64,000 bases of DNA from CAVVEQ01 sp963806635. Its GTDB lineage: Bacteria; Chloroflexota; Anaerolineae; Anaerolineales; Anaerolineaceae. Each line of letters starts with the position of its first letter. Positions within the stretch are counted from its first letter, which is position 1. The stretch spans positions 62,001 through 126,000 of the forward strand of contig CAWDZA010000024.1 of the NCBI GenBank assembly GCA_963806635.1, read 5' to 3'. Made by a program: the position numbers and the translations under genes. The notes below the pieces were generated by a model. The model did not search any database. It was not told the origin of the DNA and worked only from the letters and a program-made list of their open reading frames with translations. Shown here piece after piece: positions 51,088 through 59,794 of this stretch.

Positions 51088-52238
51088 TCATACCTCGCTT
51101 TTCCCGCCAGATCCTTCATGAATTGTTTGGAAGATCGTATCCCCGGATCCACCCCATTACGGCGTAATTCAATATCGATCATCGCCCCGATCTGCTCCCG
51201 CTCTGCCAGACCCACCACAGCGATCTCGTGCGCCCGGTGGAGGATATAAGGATACGGCACACTGCCTGTCATCCGGCATTGAAAGAGCAGTGTGGCGTGC
51301 AGCGTGTTAACCAAATCTCGATCATCTGCAACCCAGGCAGGGATCTCCACCCTTGCTAGTTGGGGTAAATTTTCAAATCCGACATTGAGGTAAAAGAAAT
51401 GCAGCCGCAGCGGACCGTTGAATTGTTCGCTGGAGCTGGATTCAATGCCAAAGACAACCGAGCGCATCCCCGGCTTTAGACGCCCGTTCAGCAGCATGGC
51501 ATCCGTCACCCCGCCCAGCGGACGCTCGCGCGCTCGCTGCAGCATATCCTCCTCGCTCCCGTCCATCAGTTCCAGCATGCGCACCAGCAGATCCGCGCGG
51601 GGCTTATCCACATAGCCGGCAACGATCGTTTTCAATTCCGCCAGAGCTCTCAACGAAGCCAGATAATCGTCAAAGCGCCGGTTGAACTCCGCATCCTGTC
51701 TCGGTTCGCGGTAAATATCCAGCATTCCATCCGTCAACGCCACCGCCGAACCGCTCCCCTCTTTCGCCAGATCCACCAGCAGTTTCCGCTCGCTCACATC
51801 GCGCATCAGAGCGATCATTTCTTCGCTTTTGCCTTCGATATCCTCAAAATAGAGCAGGTGGGATTGAACGAATTCCCGCGGTAGTTCTTCCGTGGCCATC
51901 CGGAGAGCGCCGCAGTTGACCACCCCGAAATCCGCGGCTTCATGCCGGCTGGGGTTGATCTGCGAGCCATCAGCGGCCAGGGTCACCTCTGCATGGGAGC
52001 AATCCGGTTCCGAAATTGAATCCAGGATCGGCTCGGAGGAAGGAAAAGCGCAGCGAAGTTTTTTATCCTCCGCGGCGGCTTTTTGAACCCTTTCCCGGAC
52101 CTCCTCCGACCGATCTCCGAGAGATTCAAAAACCTCCAGCGCATTTTGCAGCAGCGTTCTGGAGCGTTGCATCTGCTCCGGGGCTTGCCTGCCCATCTCG
52201 ACTGCCTGGTTGCGAATTTGCTGAAAATCTACCGGCAT
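51084..52238 (-). CDS. NurA-type nuclease
   Basis: The 384-residue protein has 'VTLAADGSQINPSRHEAADFGVVNCGAL', the NurA DGSQ motif with catalytic Asp, 'GSGSAVALTDGMLDIYREPRQ' with a second acidic site, and a C-terminal 'LHATLLFQCRMTGSVPYPYILHRAHEIAVVGLAER', matching the RNase H-like NurA family (5'-3' nuclease). A helical N-terminus precedes the core. GAGGGG lies before ATG 52238. It is the first gene of the NurA/HAS/HerA operon. Confidence 0.82.
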   Translation of the reverse strand: MPVDFQQIRNQAVEMGRQAPEQMQRSRTLLQNALEVFESLGDRSEEVRERVQKAAAEDKKLRCAFPSSEPILDSISEPDCSHAEVTLAADGSQINPSRHEAADFGVVNCGALRMATEELPREFVQSHLLYFEDIEGKSEEMIALMRDVSERKLLVDLAKEGSGSAVALTDGMLDIYREPRQDAEFNRRFDDYLASLRALAELKTIVAGYVDKPRADLLVRMLELMDGSEEDMLQRARERPLGGVTDAMLLNGRLKPGMRSVVFGIESSSSEQFNGPLRLHFFYLNVGFENLPQLARVEIPAWVADDRDLVNTLHATLLFQCRMTGSVPYPYILHRAHEIAVVGLAEREQIGAMIDIELRRNGVDPGIRSSKQFMKDLAGKARYE

Positions 52239-52347
52239 GACCCCTCATTCATTTGGAACATTTGTTTGATTATATTCATTTCAATTTGCTGGTGCAAGCC
52301 ACTCCAAATTAATTGGGTGATTAATGGGTATCGCCCTGTAGTTTTGA

Positions 52348-52353
52348 TATAAT
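52348..52353 (+). promoter_or_regulatory. -10 box of mntP
   Basis: TATAAT with AGGAG at 52366-52370, four bases before TTG 52375. The implied leader is only about 15 bases. Confidence 0.5.
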
Positions 52354-52374
52354 CCCTCGACCGCTAGGAGCCCT

Positions 52375-52929
52375 TTGGACACACTGACAGTATTCTTTAT
52401 CGCGGTTGGCCTGGCCATGGATACCCTGGCTGTCAACCTGGGGGTTGGCACCCAGGCGGGCATCAGCCGGCGCTCCATTTTTCGGCTGGCATTCCATTTT
52501 GGTATTTTCCAGGGATTGATGACCCTCATCGGCTGGGCTGCCGGCAGCTTCATAGCCCGCTACATCACCAATTTTGACCATTGGGTCATTTTCGGGCTGC
52601 TGCTCTGGATCGGCATCCGCATGATCCGCAGCGGGTTGGGGAAAACCGAGGAAACCCTTTTGCCCGATCCTTCGCGCGGCAAATACCTGATAATGCTTTC
52701 CCTGGCCACCAGCCTGGATGCGCTGGCAGTCGGTATAGGCTTCTCACTGATGCAGGGCAATATCCTCACCGCCAGTCTGATCATTGGTCTGGTAAGCTTC
52801 CTGCTTTCCCTGGCTGGTGGATTCCTGGGAAAAACCCTGGGAACAGCCTTTGGAAAAAAGATGGAGGTATTAGGCGGTTCCATCCTCATCTCGATCGGCA
52901 TTCGTATCCTCATCTCCCACCTTACATAA
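52375..52929 (+). CDS. mntP: Manganese efflux pump MntP
   Basis: The 184-residue protein has six TM segments arranged as two three-helix repeats. Conserved Asp residues lie in 'AVGLAMDTLAVNLGVG' (helix 1) and 'LATSLDALAVGIGFSL' (helix 4), the MntP signature. It exports Mn2+. Start TTG 52375 is used because no ATG occurs before residue 15. No yybP-ykoY manganese riboswitch fits in the very short leader. Confidence 0.92.
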   Translation: MDTLTVFFIAVGLAMDTLAVNLGVGTQAGISRRSIFRLAFHFGIFQGLMTLIGWAAGSFIARYITNFDHWVIFGLLLWIGIRMIRSGLGKTEETLLPDPSRGKYLIMLSLATSLDALAVGIGFSLMQGNILTASLIIGLVSFLLSLAGGFLGKTLGTAFGKKMEVLGGSILISIGIRILISHLT

Positions 52930-53029
52930 CCCTACGCGCGCCTGACATTTTTGATAGGGAATCGTAGGGAAATAATCTCCCATTTATCGCTATGATTAGA
53001 TTGAAATCATTCTCTTATAGGGACAAATC

Positions 53030-54226
53030 ATGAAAAGAATCATTCCATTATTTGCTGTAATCTGCCTTCTCATCGGCGCCTTAAACGCACCATTTACGAT
53101 TGCAGCCGCAGAAGCCAAGTCGCCTTCTGGATCAGAGAATCCCACTCCCACTCCTGTACCTCCGGTTCCTGGCTCGCAGACTCTCAATCCCCTCACCGGT
53201 CTGCCAGTGGATAATCCCGACTGCCTTAATAATCCCCCCGCGGTCATCTCGATAACCAACTTCCCTGCCTCCGCCCGCCCCCAGGCTGGGTTGGATTACT
53301 CCAACGTGGTGGTGGAAGCCTACATCGGCGAGGGAATGACCCGCTTCCTGGCAGTTTTCTACTGCGATTACCCCAAGCACCCTGAAGAGATCTCCAATCA
53401 ACCCGGCGCATCCAAACCCGGGTCCGATGGGCAGATCGGCCCCATCCGCTCCGGCAGAATCTGGTATGAGGATGTCCGCAAGCTCTATAACGGCTTCATC
53501 GTCATGGCCTCGGCTTGGAAGGGTGTGGCTGCGCAGCTCAGCCAGTATTCAAACGTTTTCGGTTCGGATGATAACAACGTCAACAGTGCCATGGTGGATG
53601 TGACGAAACTCAACGAGATTTCCAAAGCCACTGCCAAAAAGCTGGGCGCCTTCCAGCTCACCGGCAATACCTTCGCCGTGAATCCGCCCGATGGCGGAAA
53701 GCCTGCCGAAAGCCTGTGGGTGCGCTATTCCATGCTCAACCAGGTGATGTGGAAATATGATTCCGAAACAGGCGCTTATAACCGCTATAACAACGATACC
53801 AAGGAAGGCACAAAATTCGAGATCGCCAGCGACCGCCTGACTGGCAATCCGCTGACCTATGAGAATGTGATCGTCATGTTTGCCGATCATCACGCCAAAG
53901 CAGATACCCTGATCGACATCGATTACCTTAGCATGAAGCGCCCTGCCCTGCTCTTCCGCGATGGCAAGATGTACGAGATCGACTGGACAACGGTGAACGG
54001 GGATTATGAAAAATCCACCGGCAAGCTGCGCCCGCCCCGCTTTGTGGATAAATCCGGCAATCCGGTTGCGCTTAAACCCGGCCAGACCTGGCTGATGGTT
54101 GTGCCCACCTATACTCCTTACTATGAGACCCTGGATTCCTGGAACATCATCCAGATGCTGAACACCAAGCAGCCCGGATCCGGGCACTGGGCGGTGGTCT
54201 TCTATACGCCAAAAATCGAAAAGTAA
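53030..54226 (+). CDS. Secreted DUF3048 domain protein (YerB-like)
   Basis: 398 residues: signal peptide 'KRIIPLFAVICLLIGALNAPFTIAAAEA', a Pro/Thr linker, then 'NPLTGLPVDNPDCLNNPPAVISITNFPASARPQAGLDYSNVVVEAYIGEGMTRFLAVFY' and 'IGPIRSGRIWYEDV', the DUF3048 N-domain. The C-domain contains 'PLTYENVIVMFADHHAK'. Bacillus YerB is the known homologue; its function is unresolved. It is a single gene between mntP and a strong terminator. Confidence 0.9.
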   Translation: MKRIIPLFAVICLLIGALNAPFTIAAAEAKSPSGSENPTPTPVPPVPGSQTLNPLTGLPVDNPDCLNNPPAVISITNFPASARPQAGLDYSNVVVEAYIGEGMTRFLAVFYCDYPKHPEEISNQPGASKPGSDGQIGPIRSGRIWYEDVRKLYNGFIVMASAWKGVAAQLSQYSNVFGSDDNNVNSAMVDVTKLNEISKATAKKLGAFQLTGNTFAVNPPDGGKPAESLWVRYSMLNQVMWKYDSETGAYNRYNNDTKEGTKFEIASDRLTGNPLTYENVIVMFADHHAKADTLIDIDYLSMKRPALLFRDGKMYEIDWTTVNGDYEKSTGKLRPPRFVDKSGNPVALKPGQTWLMVVPTYTPYYETLDSWNIIQMLNTKQPGSGHWAVVFYTPKIEK

Positions 54227-54246
54227 CCAAATTTAATATGAACGAA

Positions 54247-54274
54247 AAGCCGCTCCCTTCGGAGCGGCTTTTTT
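54247..54274 (+). terminator. Rho-independent terminator
   Basis: A 10-bp stem (54247-54256 with 54261-54270), CTTC loop, then a run of six T. The A-run on the other side could also serve the convergent nth gene. Confidence 0.88.
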
Positions 54275-54972
54275 ATGGTTGGTTTTGATAAAATTCACAA
54301 TATTTGCTCACCGGGCAGTTGGGACAATCCGGTTTCCGTGGATGGCAGGTTTCCCTCCCCAGCCGGATCAGGTTCAGGTGGGCGGGTCCATAAATTGAGG
54401 GGTCAAAAGCTTTTTCCAGCCACTGGTGCGCGGCTTCACGACTCATTTTCGCAGGCCGCAGGCCCAACCTGCCTGTCACCCGATAAATATGGGTATCCAC
54501 CGGAAACGCATCCTGCGCCAGAGAAAACTGCATCACAATGGCTGCCGTTTTTGGCCCCACCCCATTGAATTTCAGCAGCCAGGCGCGTGCTTCCTCCGGG
54601 GGGTAAATCCTTCAGGAAACCCAAATCCAAATTACCTCTTTCCTCTGTTATCTGTTTCAGAATGGCTTGAATCCGCGGGCCTTTCTTGGGCGCCAACCCC
54701 GCCGGGCGGATGGCATCGATCACCTCGCCCTCCGGGGCGTCTCTGACTTGCTCCCATAACGGAAACCTGGACCGCAGCGCCTGGTAGGCGCGGTCGCGGT
54801 TGCGGTCATTTGTGTTTTGGGAAAGAATGGTGTTTACCAGTTCGTCCAGAGGTTCTGTGGCAGCCCCCCAGCTGGGGATTCCATAAGTCGCCGCCAAAGA
54901 AGCGTTCACTTTGGCGGCCAACAGAATGATGGGTTTGCCTGGTTGGAAATCCGGTTTTTGGCTCGGGGACAT
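54273..54972 (-). CDS. nth: Endonuclease III, interrupted by one frameshift
   Basis: The two frames join to about 232 residues. The first has 'LDELVNTILSQNTNDRNRDRAYQALRSRFP'. The second has 'GPKTAAIVMQFSL' (HhH, catalytic Lys), 'FPVDTHIYRVTGRLGL' (catalytic Asp) and the [4Fe-4S] loop 'CHPRKPDCPNCPVSKYC' (C-x6-C-x2-C-x5-C). The shift lies in the C/G run at 54598-54603: one base fewer restores LPPEEARAWLLKFNGVGPKTA. It is a DNA glycosylase/AP lyase for oxidised pyrimidines. ATG 54972 overlaps the stop of the MBL-like gene. Confidence 0.92.
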
Positions 54973-55829
54973 TATTCCTGTGGATGGCCACCCGCTGGCG
55001 AATAGTGCCGCAGGTAGACCTGCTGCAATCCCCAGCGCAACCGGTTGGTGAAGAGTTTCTCCTTGCCGGGGGGCACATGGAACGATTTCATTAACGAATG
55101 GGCAAGTTTATCGAATTCCCCCGGCTCGACGGTATGCCCAACCAGTTTGTGCAGTGCTTCATCTGCTTTTTCCAGGAACTTGATCTGCGCCTTCACCTTG
55201 TCCTGCTGGATGATCCCTCCCCGGCCGCTGATGAGGATGCGGTTCTTATACGCTGCCGAAGTGAGCTCATGCAGGCTTTCCATCCATGCAGGCAGGTCCC
55301 CCCCAGCCAGGAAAGGCGGCTGATCTACAACCACCGCATCCCCCAGAAAAACAACACCTTCTTTTTGAATGCTCACCCAGATGGCGCCGCTGGCACTGGC
55401 TGGTCGGGATTCCAACAGGATCTCGTTTTCATCGGAATGGATCTGCAGGCTCTGGCTGAAGGTGATTTCAGGCGGGATCCAACGTACGCTGGAGAGGTTG
55501 TCGTACTGCTCCCATTCGGAACCAGTCTCGGAAGCCTGCGGTTTGAAGGATACCGGTCGTGAGCGGAAGATATCGATGGCCTTTTCCTGGGTGATCACGG
55601 TGCAATCCATCGAGCGGATGCCCAACGTGCGGTCAAGGTGTGTATCCAGGCTGATGAGCCAGCGCTCCGGTCCGCTGCGCAGTGAGAGCAGCGCCGAACG
55701 CCAGGAGCGGGTATCTTCGGGACGCAGCGGCGCGTCGATCAGGATCATACCGTGCGACCAGGTCATCCCTGCCACTGTCACTCCGGCATAGGATGTTTCT
55801 AAAAAGAACTTGGGTGCTAATTCCTGCAT
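54972..55829 (-). CDS. Degenerate metallo-beta-lactamase-fold protein
   Basis: 285 residues. The fold pattern is MBL-like: 'AGMTWSHGMILIDAPLRPEDTRSWRSAL', 'WLISLDTHLDRTLGI' in the place of HxHxDH, 'VVFLGDAVVVDQPPF' as the GD motif, and 'NRILISGRGGIIQ' for the late His region. The metal-binding histidines are mostly absent (DTHLDR), so it may bind one metal or be inactive. AGGAGAATA precedes ATG 55829. It overlaps nth, suggesting co-expression. Function unknown. Confidence 0.65.
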   Translation of the reverse strand: MQELAPKFFLETSYAGVTVAGMTWSHGMILIDAPLRPEDTRSWRSALLSLRSGPERWLISLDTHLDRTLGIRSMDCTVITQEKAIDIFRSRPVSFKPQASETGSEWEQYDNLSSVRWIPPEITFSQSLQIHSDENEILLESRPASASGAIWVSIQKEGVVFLGDAVVVDQPPFLAGGDLPAWMESLHELTSAAYKNRILISGRGGIIQQDKVKAQIKFLEKADEALHKLVGHTVEPGEFDKLAHSLMKSFHVPPGKEKLFTNRLRWGLQQVYLRHYSPAGGHPQE

Positions 55830-55845
55830 TTATTCTCCTATGATC

Positions 55846-57420
55846 TCAGTACTGGGATTCCAGTTTTACCGGCAGGGTGAAGATGAACTTGCTTCCCTGC
55901 CCGGCATCGCTCTCCACCCAGATCTTACCGCCGTGGGCGTTGACCGCAAGTCGGCAAAACGCCAGGCCGAGCCCAACCCCCTTGGGGGCATTTTCGTATT
56001 TAATCCGTGTGAACTTCTGGAAGATGGCTTCTTTGAATTCCTCCGGGATACCCGGCCCGCTATCAGTTACCCAGACGGTCAGACCTTCCTCACGCATCCC
56101 TGCGCCGATCTCGATGGCGCCGTTGATGGGGGTGAACTTGACCGCGTTTTCCAGCAGGTTGATCACCACCCTGCGGATCATATCCACATCCACAAAAACG
56201 GTGGGCAGCCCGGGTTGGATCTCGCGGGTGATGGTCTGCATCTTAGGCTGAGAGCTGGGCAGGATTACCTCCACCGAATCTTCGATGATTTCGGAAATAT
56301 CGGCGGTCTTGCGGTTGGTGATGGCCTGTCCATTTTCCAAACGGTTTATATCCAGCAACGAGCTGATCAGGCGCTGCATGCGTTCAGTGGAGCGGTTAAT
56401 GATCTCGAAGATCGTGCGCATGGATTCGGTGGTCTCGATAGGCAGCATGCGCTGGAGGATATCCAGGCTGGAGATGATGTTTGCCAGTGGGGCACGCAGG
56501 TCGTGATAGATCGTCGCGGTAAGATCCTCGCGCAGGGAATCCAGCTCCTTGCGCTCGCGGATATCGCGCAGGATCCACTGCAGGGAATCCACTCCCTGGA
56601 ATTCGATCTTGTGGACGTGAACTTCCACCGGAATGCGCACCCCCGAGCGTGAGATCAACTCGGACTCATAAGTGACCGGTTGGTTCTTCTTAAGCAGGCG
56701 CATATAATTGCGCCCTTCTTCAGGGTTAAGACTATGCATCGTTAAAAAGTTCTGGGTAAGCAATTGCTCATTGCTGTACCCACTGGAAAGGCTGGCCTGC
56801 CGGTTGGCCTCCAGGATCGTTCCGGTCCACGAGGTGATCAGAATGGGATAAACGCTATCCTCGAAAAGCTGGTAATAGCGGTTGTGGGCGATCTGGATGG
56901 ATTCATAATACTGGGCGTTGCGTATGGCCATTGCCGCCTGGTCAGCGATGGCTTGCAGTAATGCCAGGTTTTCTTCAATAAAATAACCCGGAGATGGGTG
57001 CACCATTGTGAGCACACCCACCAGGCGTTCGCGGGTCATCAGTGGCACACAAATGGCTGATTTTGCCCCACTGCGTTCCACCGAATCGTCCGGACGGCGA
57101 ACCCAGCGCTCGTCCGCGCTGGTGTCATCGATCAAAACCGCCTGCTTGTGGGTCAGCACCCATCCAGCCAGCCCGCGGGTGAGGGTATCTTTGAGCTGAT
57201 CGATGGTGTATTCATGGATCACGTCGTTGTAGATCACTGCGGCGGTCACCGGGTTCTGGTTCTCGTCCAGGACGATCAGCGTGCCCCGTTCGGCGCCGAC
57301 GTTATCGATGGAAAGCATCAATACCCGATCGAGCACCGTGCCCAGATCAAGTGAAGTGACCAACTGCCGGCTGATGCTCAGCAGCAATTCAAGGGATGCT
57401 TTGGTTCTATCCAGTACCAT
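55846..57420 (-). CDS. GAF-PAS sensor histidine kinase
   Basis: The 524-residue kinase has no TM segment. A GAF domain spans residues 10 to 165 ('VGAERGTLIVLDENQNPVTAAVI', 'AICVPLMTRERLVGVLTMVH'), a PAS domain about 180-290 ('LFEDSVYPILITSWTGTILEANRQASLSSGYS'), HisKA 300-365 with phospho-acceptor His in 'TATIYHDLRAPLANI', and HATPase 400-520 ('NLLENAVKFTP', 'VTDSGPGIPEEFKEAIF', 'GVGLGLAFCR'). It is cytoplasmic. No response regulator is adjacent, so it is an orphan whose partner lies elsewhere. Confidence 0.93.
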   Translation of the reverse strand: MVLDRTKASLELLLSISRQLVTSLDLGTVLDRVLMLSIDNVGAERGTLIVLDENQNPVTAAVIYNDVIHEYTIDQLKDTLTRGLAGWVLTHKQAVLIDDTSADERWVRRPDDSVERSGAKSAICVPLMTRERLVGVLTMVHPSPGYFIEENLALLQAIADQAAMAIRNAQYYESIQIAHNRYYQLFEDSVYPILITSWTGTILEANRQASLSSGYSNEQLLTQNFLTMHSLNPEEGRNYMRLLKKNQPVTYESELISRSGVRIPVEVHVHKIEFQGVDSLQWILRDIRERKELDSLREDLTATIYHDLRAPLANIISSLDILQRMLPIETTESMRTIFEIINRSTERMQRLISSLLDINRLENGQAITNRKTADISEIIEDSVEVILPSSQPKMQTITREIQPGLPTVFVDVDMIRRVVINLLENAVKFTPINGAIEIGAGMREEGLTVWVTDSGPGIPEEFKEAIFQKFTRIKYENAPKGVGLGLAFCRLAVNAHGGKIWVESDAGQGSKFIFTLPVKLESQY

Positions 57421-57541
57421 GATTTTTCCACTCCCGGTGAGCAGACGATCATCACCCGAATGTAACTTCCTTCACCAGAGAGCAAGAAAAGTATAGCATA
57501 TTTGCTTTTTTGAGGGGTTTTATGCAGAGTCTTCCCCGAAA

Positions 57542-58249
57542 TCAGGAGCCTATCGGGCATAAAGGTATGCCGCCAGATGCAGTTGCGGCGTTCAGGGGTA
57601 TCCCGAAATAAGCGGAAGGGTCAATCGTGTTCTGGATGCGGAGCTCGTTCATGAATTTTCCCTGACCATCATCCCGAACGATGGAAAAATGCAGGTGCAC
57701 CCCCACCGGGTTTCCGGAAGTACCGGAGTAATTTCCCTGGTACCCCAGAAGAGTGCCCTCTTTCACCGGAATCTCGCTGACCCCCGGGGGGAAATCGGCA
57801 GAAACATAGGAATCTCCATCCGGATTGGCCATGTGGGTGTAATAGAGCCAAATCTGACGGTCAGGTTGCAACGGATCCTCCGGGATGCGCATGATCACGG
57901 TCGATTTCCAGTCTGGCAGGCGGGTCAGGTAACCATCATAAGCTGCGTAGACCGGCGTTGAACCAGGTTGTGTCCCGCCGAAAATATCGATCCCCTGGTG
58001 GCGGTGTCCCGGACGGAAAGAGTCGTCCCATAAAAAGCCGATGAAGCCGTTCGTGGGGTAAAGAAATGGCGCTTTCCCACAGCGATCAAGTGCCTTGATG
58101 GACCAATCCTGGTGTCCCTGCGGATTACGGATCCACTCCATCACATTCAGGCTGCGGCGGATTCCAGCTGGTTTTCGCTGAAATAGATAAAAAAGACCCC
58201 CGCCAATCACCACCCCTGCCACAAGGATCAGGAACAAGCCTTTGCGCAT
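57542..58249 (-). CDS. M23 (LytM-like) metallopeptidase
   Basis: 235 residues with an N-terminal TM/signal anchor ('KGLFLILVAGVVIGGGLFYLF'). The catalytic domain has 'RHQGIDIFGG' (HxxxD zinc ligands) and 'GVHLHFSIV' (HxH), as in LytM peptidases. It would cleave peptidoglycan cross-bridges or act as a scaffold outside the membrane. ATG 58249 overlaps the miaB stop (ATGA), so it is transcribed with miaB. Confidence 0.9.
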   Translation of the reverse strand: MRKGLFLILVAGVVIGGGLFYLFQRKPAGIRRSLNVMEWIRNPQGHQDWSIKALDRCGKAPFLYPTNGFIGFLWDDSFRPGHRHQGIDIFGGTQPGSTPVYAAYDGYLTRLPDWKSTVIMRIPEDPLQPDRQIWLYYTHMANPDGDSYVSADFPPGVSEIPVKEGTLLGYQGNYSGTSGNPVGVHLHFSIVRDDGQGKFMNELRIQNTIDPSAYFGIPLNAATASGGIPLCPIGS

Positions 58250-59571
58250 CAGCTTGCACCGACCAAATCGCCGGAAAACGACCAGGCGCCTGCACGGGTG
58301 ATGCGAACCTGCCTGATCTGACCCAGCAGATCCTCGGTGCTTTCAGTGAACACCAGCTTGTTGGTTTCGCTGCGGCCTCTCCAGCGGTTCTTTTGGATGC
58401 CTTCAAATAAGACCTTAACCGTTTTTCCCATCAGCGCAGCGTGGATCTCCGTAGCGATCTGCTCCTGCAGATCCTCTAGCAGCCGGAAGCGGCGCCATTT
58501 TTCCTCGTCCGGCACATCATCAGGCAGGTTGCGGGCTGCCCAGGTATCCGGGCGGGGGGAATAGCGTGCCAGGTGCGCCACGTCCATGCGCAGCCCGGAC
58601 AGCAGGTCGTAGGTGTGCTGAAATTGAGCGGTGGTCTCCCCAGGAAAGCCAACAATGATATCTGTCCCGATGGATACCCCAGGGATCAAACTCCGAATTC
58701 GCCCGATTAGATCACGGAATTCACTGGAAGTGTATCCCCGGCGCATGCTCAACAGCACTTCGTCATCGCCCGCTTGCACCGGAACCTCCATGTGCGGCAT
58801 CACTTTGGGCAGCTCGGCAGCCGTGCGCAGAAGCTCCTCAGTCATCCAGTTGGGATGCGAAGTTAAAAAGCGGATACGCTCCAACCCATCGATGCTGTGC
58901 AACCGACGCAGCAAGCCGGAAAGCGTGGGGAATTCCGGGTTATCCTTGCCATAGCGATCCACAATCTGCCCCAGCAGGGTGATCTCCTTAACCCCATTGG
59001 CAGTGAGCTGCCTGGCCTCGGCCAGGATCTCCTCCGGAGGTCGGCTGACCTCTCTGCCTCGGCGGTAGGGAATGACGCAATAGGTGCAGGCATGTGAGCA
59101 GCCCAAAACGATAGGTAAATTGGCGCTTACCAACCTGCCCACCTGGCTGGGCGGCATCAGCCTGGATTCGTCAAGGATCTTGTTTTTCCATGCTGAATCA
59201 GAATCCGAAAGGGATTTCCCGTCCCGCTCCAGCAGAAAACGGATCAATGGATCGGGATCCGAGGGCGGCGCGAAGACATCCACGTACGGGAAACGCGCCC
59301 GCAGCTTGGGATTATCCTTCACCCCCACCAGGCAGCCCATCAGCGCGATCACCCGCTCGGGGTTTTTGGCTTTTACAGGCTGCAAGGAGCTTAACCGACC
59401 GTAGGCTTTATCCTCCGCACTCTGGCGGACGACGCACGTGTTTAATACGACCACATCGGCATCTTCAGCGCGCGGGGAGGGTTCATATCCCAGATCTTCC
59501 AGGGCAGTAGCCAGACGCTGCGAATCAGCCACATTCATCTGGCAGCCTTCGGTCCAGACATGGTATTTCAT
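58249..59571 (-). CDS. miaB: tRNA-2-methylthio-N6-dimethylallyladenosine synthase
   Basis: 440 residues: the N-terminal UPF0004 domain ('MKYHVWTEGCQMNVADSQRL', 'VVLNTCVVRQSAEDKAYG', 'MGCLVG') supplies three Cys. The radical SAM motif is 'GCSHACTYCVIPYRRGREVSR' split as C-x3-C-x2-C (CSHACTYC). A C-terminal TRAM domain ends the protein. It thiomethylates i6A37 of tRNAs. On the minus strand TATAAT (59584-59579) lies seven bases before ATG 59571, indicating a leaderless start rather than ATG 59589. Confidence 0.93.
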   Translation of the reverse strand: MKYHVWTEGCQMNVADSQRLATALEDLGYEPSPRAEDADVVVLNTCVVRQSAEDKAYGRLSSLQPVKAKNPERVIALMGCLVGVKDNPKLRARFPYVDVFAPPSDPDPLIRFLLERDGKSLSDSDSAWKNKILDESRLMPPSQVGRLVSANLPIVLGCSHACTYCVIPYRRGREVSRPPEEILAEARQLTANGVKEITLLGQIVDRYGKDNPEFPTLSGLLRRLHSIDGLERIRFLTSHPNWMTEELLRTAAELPKVMPHMEVPVQAGDDEVLLSMRRGYTSSEFRDLIGRIRSLIPGVSIGTDIIVGFPGETTAQFQHTYDLLSGLRMDVAHLARYSPRPDTWAARNLPDDVPDEEKWRRFRLLEDLQEQIATEIHAALMGKTVKVLFEGIQKNRWRGRSETNKLVFTESTEDLLGQIRQVRITRAGAWSFSGDLVGAS

Positions 59572-59578
59572 CGCGCGA

Positions 59579-59584
59579 ATTATA
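59579..59584 (-). promoter_or_regulatory. -10 box of probable leaderless miaB promoter
   Basis: TATAAT on the minus strand, then seven bases (TCGCGCG) and ATG 59571; no Shine-Dalgarno sequence. Confidence 0.5.
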
Positions 59585-59794
59585 CCCATTAATCGGAGCG
59601 GTTTCGTCCATTTTCATCGTTAGAGAATGTTAATCCGGTGGAAATTTTTGGTTAAAACTGGCATAATCTGCCCATAAATGAGAACTCAATGCGGACCCTA
59701 TTCCATTTCCATTTTTTTGGATGGTTTGGTTTAGTGCGGGGTCTAAAGTTTTCGCATAATCGTTCAATTCTTTTTTAATCGTAAAGGGTCATAA

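Noticed and set aside
52239..52374. yybP-ykoY manganese riboswitch upstream of mntP
   Set aside because: The -10 box at 52348 leaves only about 15 bases of leader, and no conserved riboswitch core was seen.
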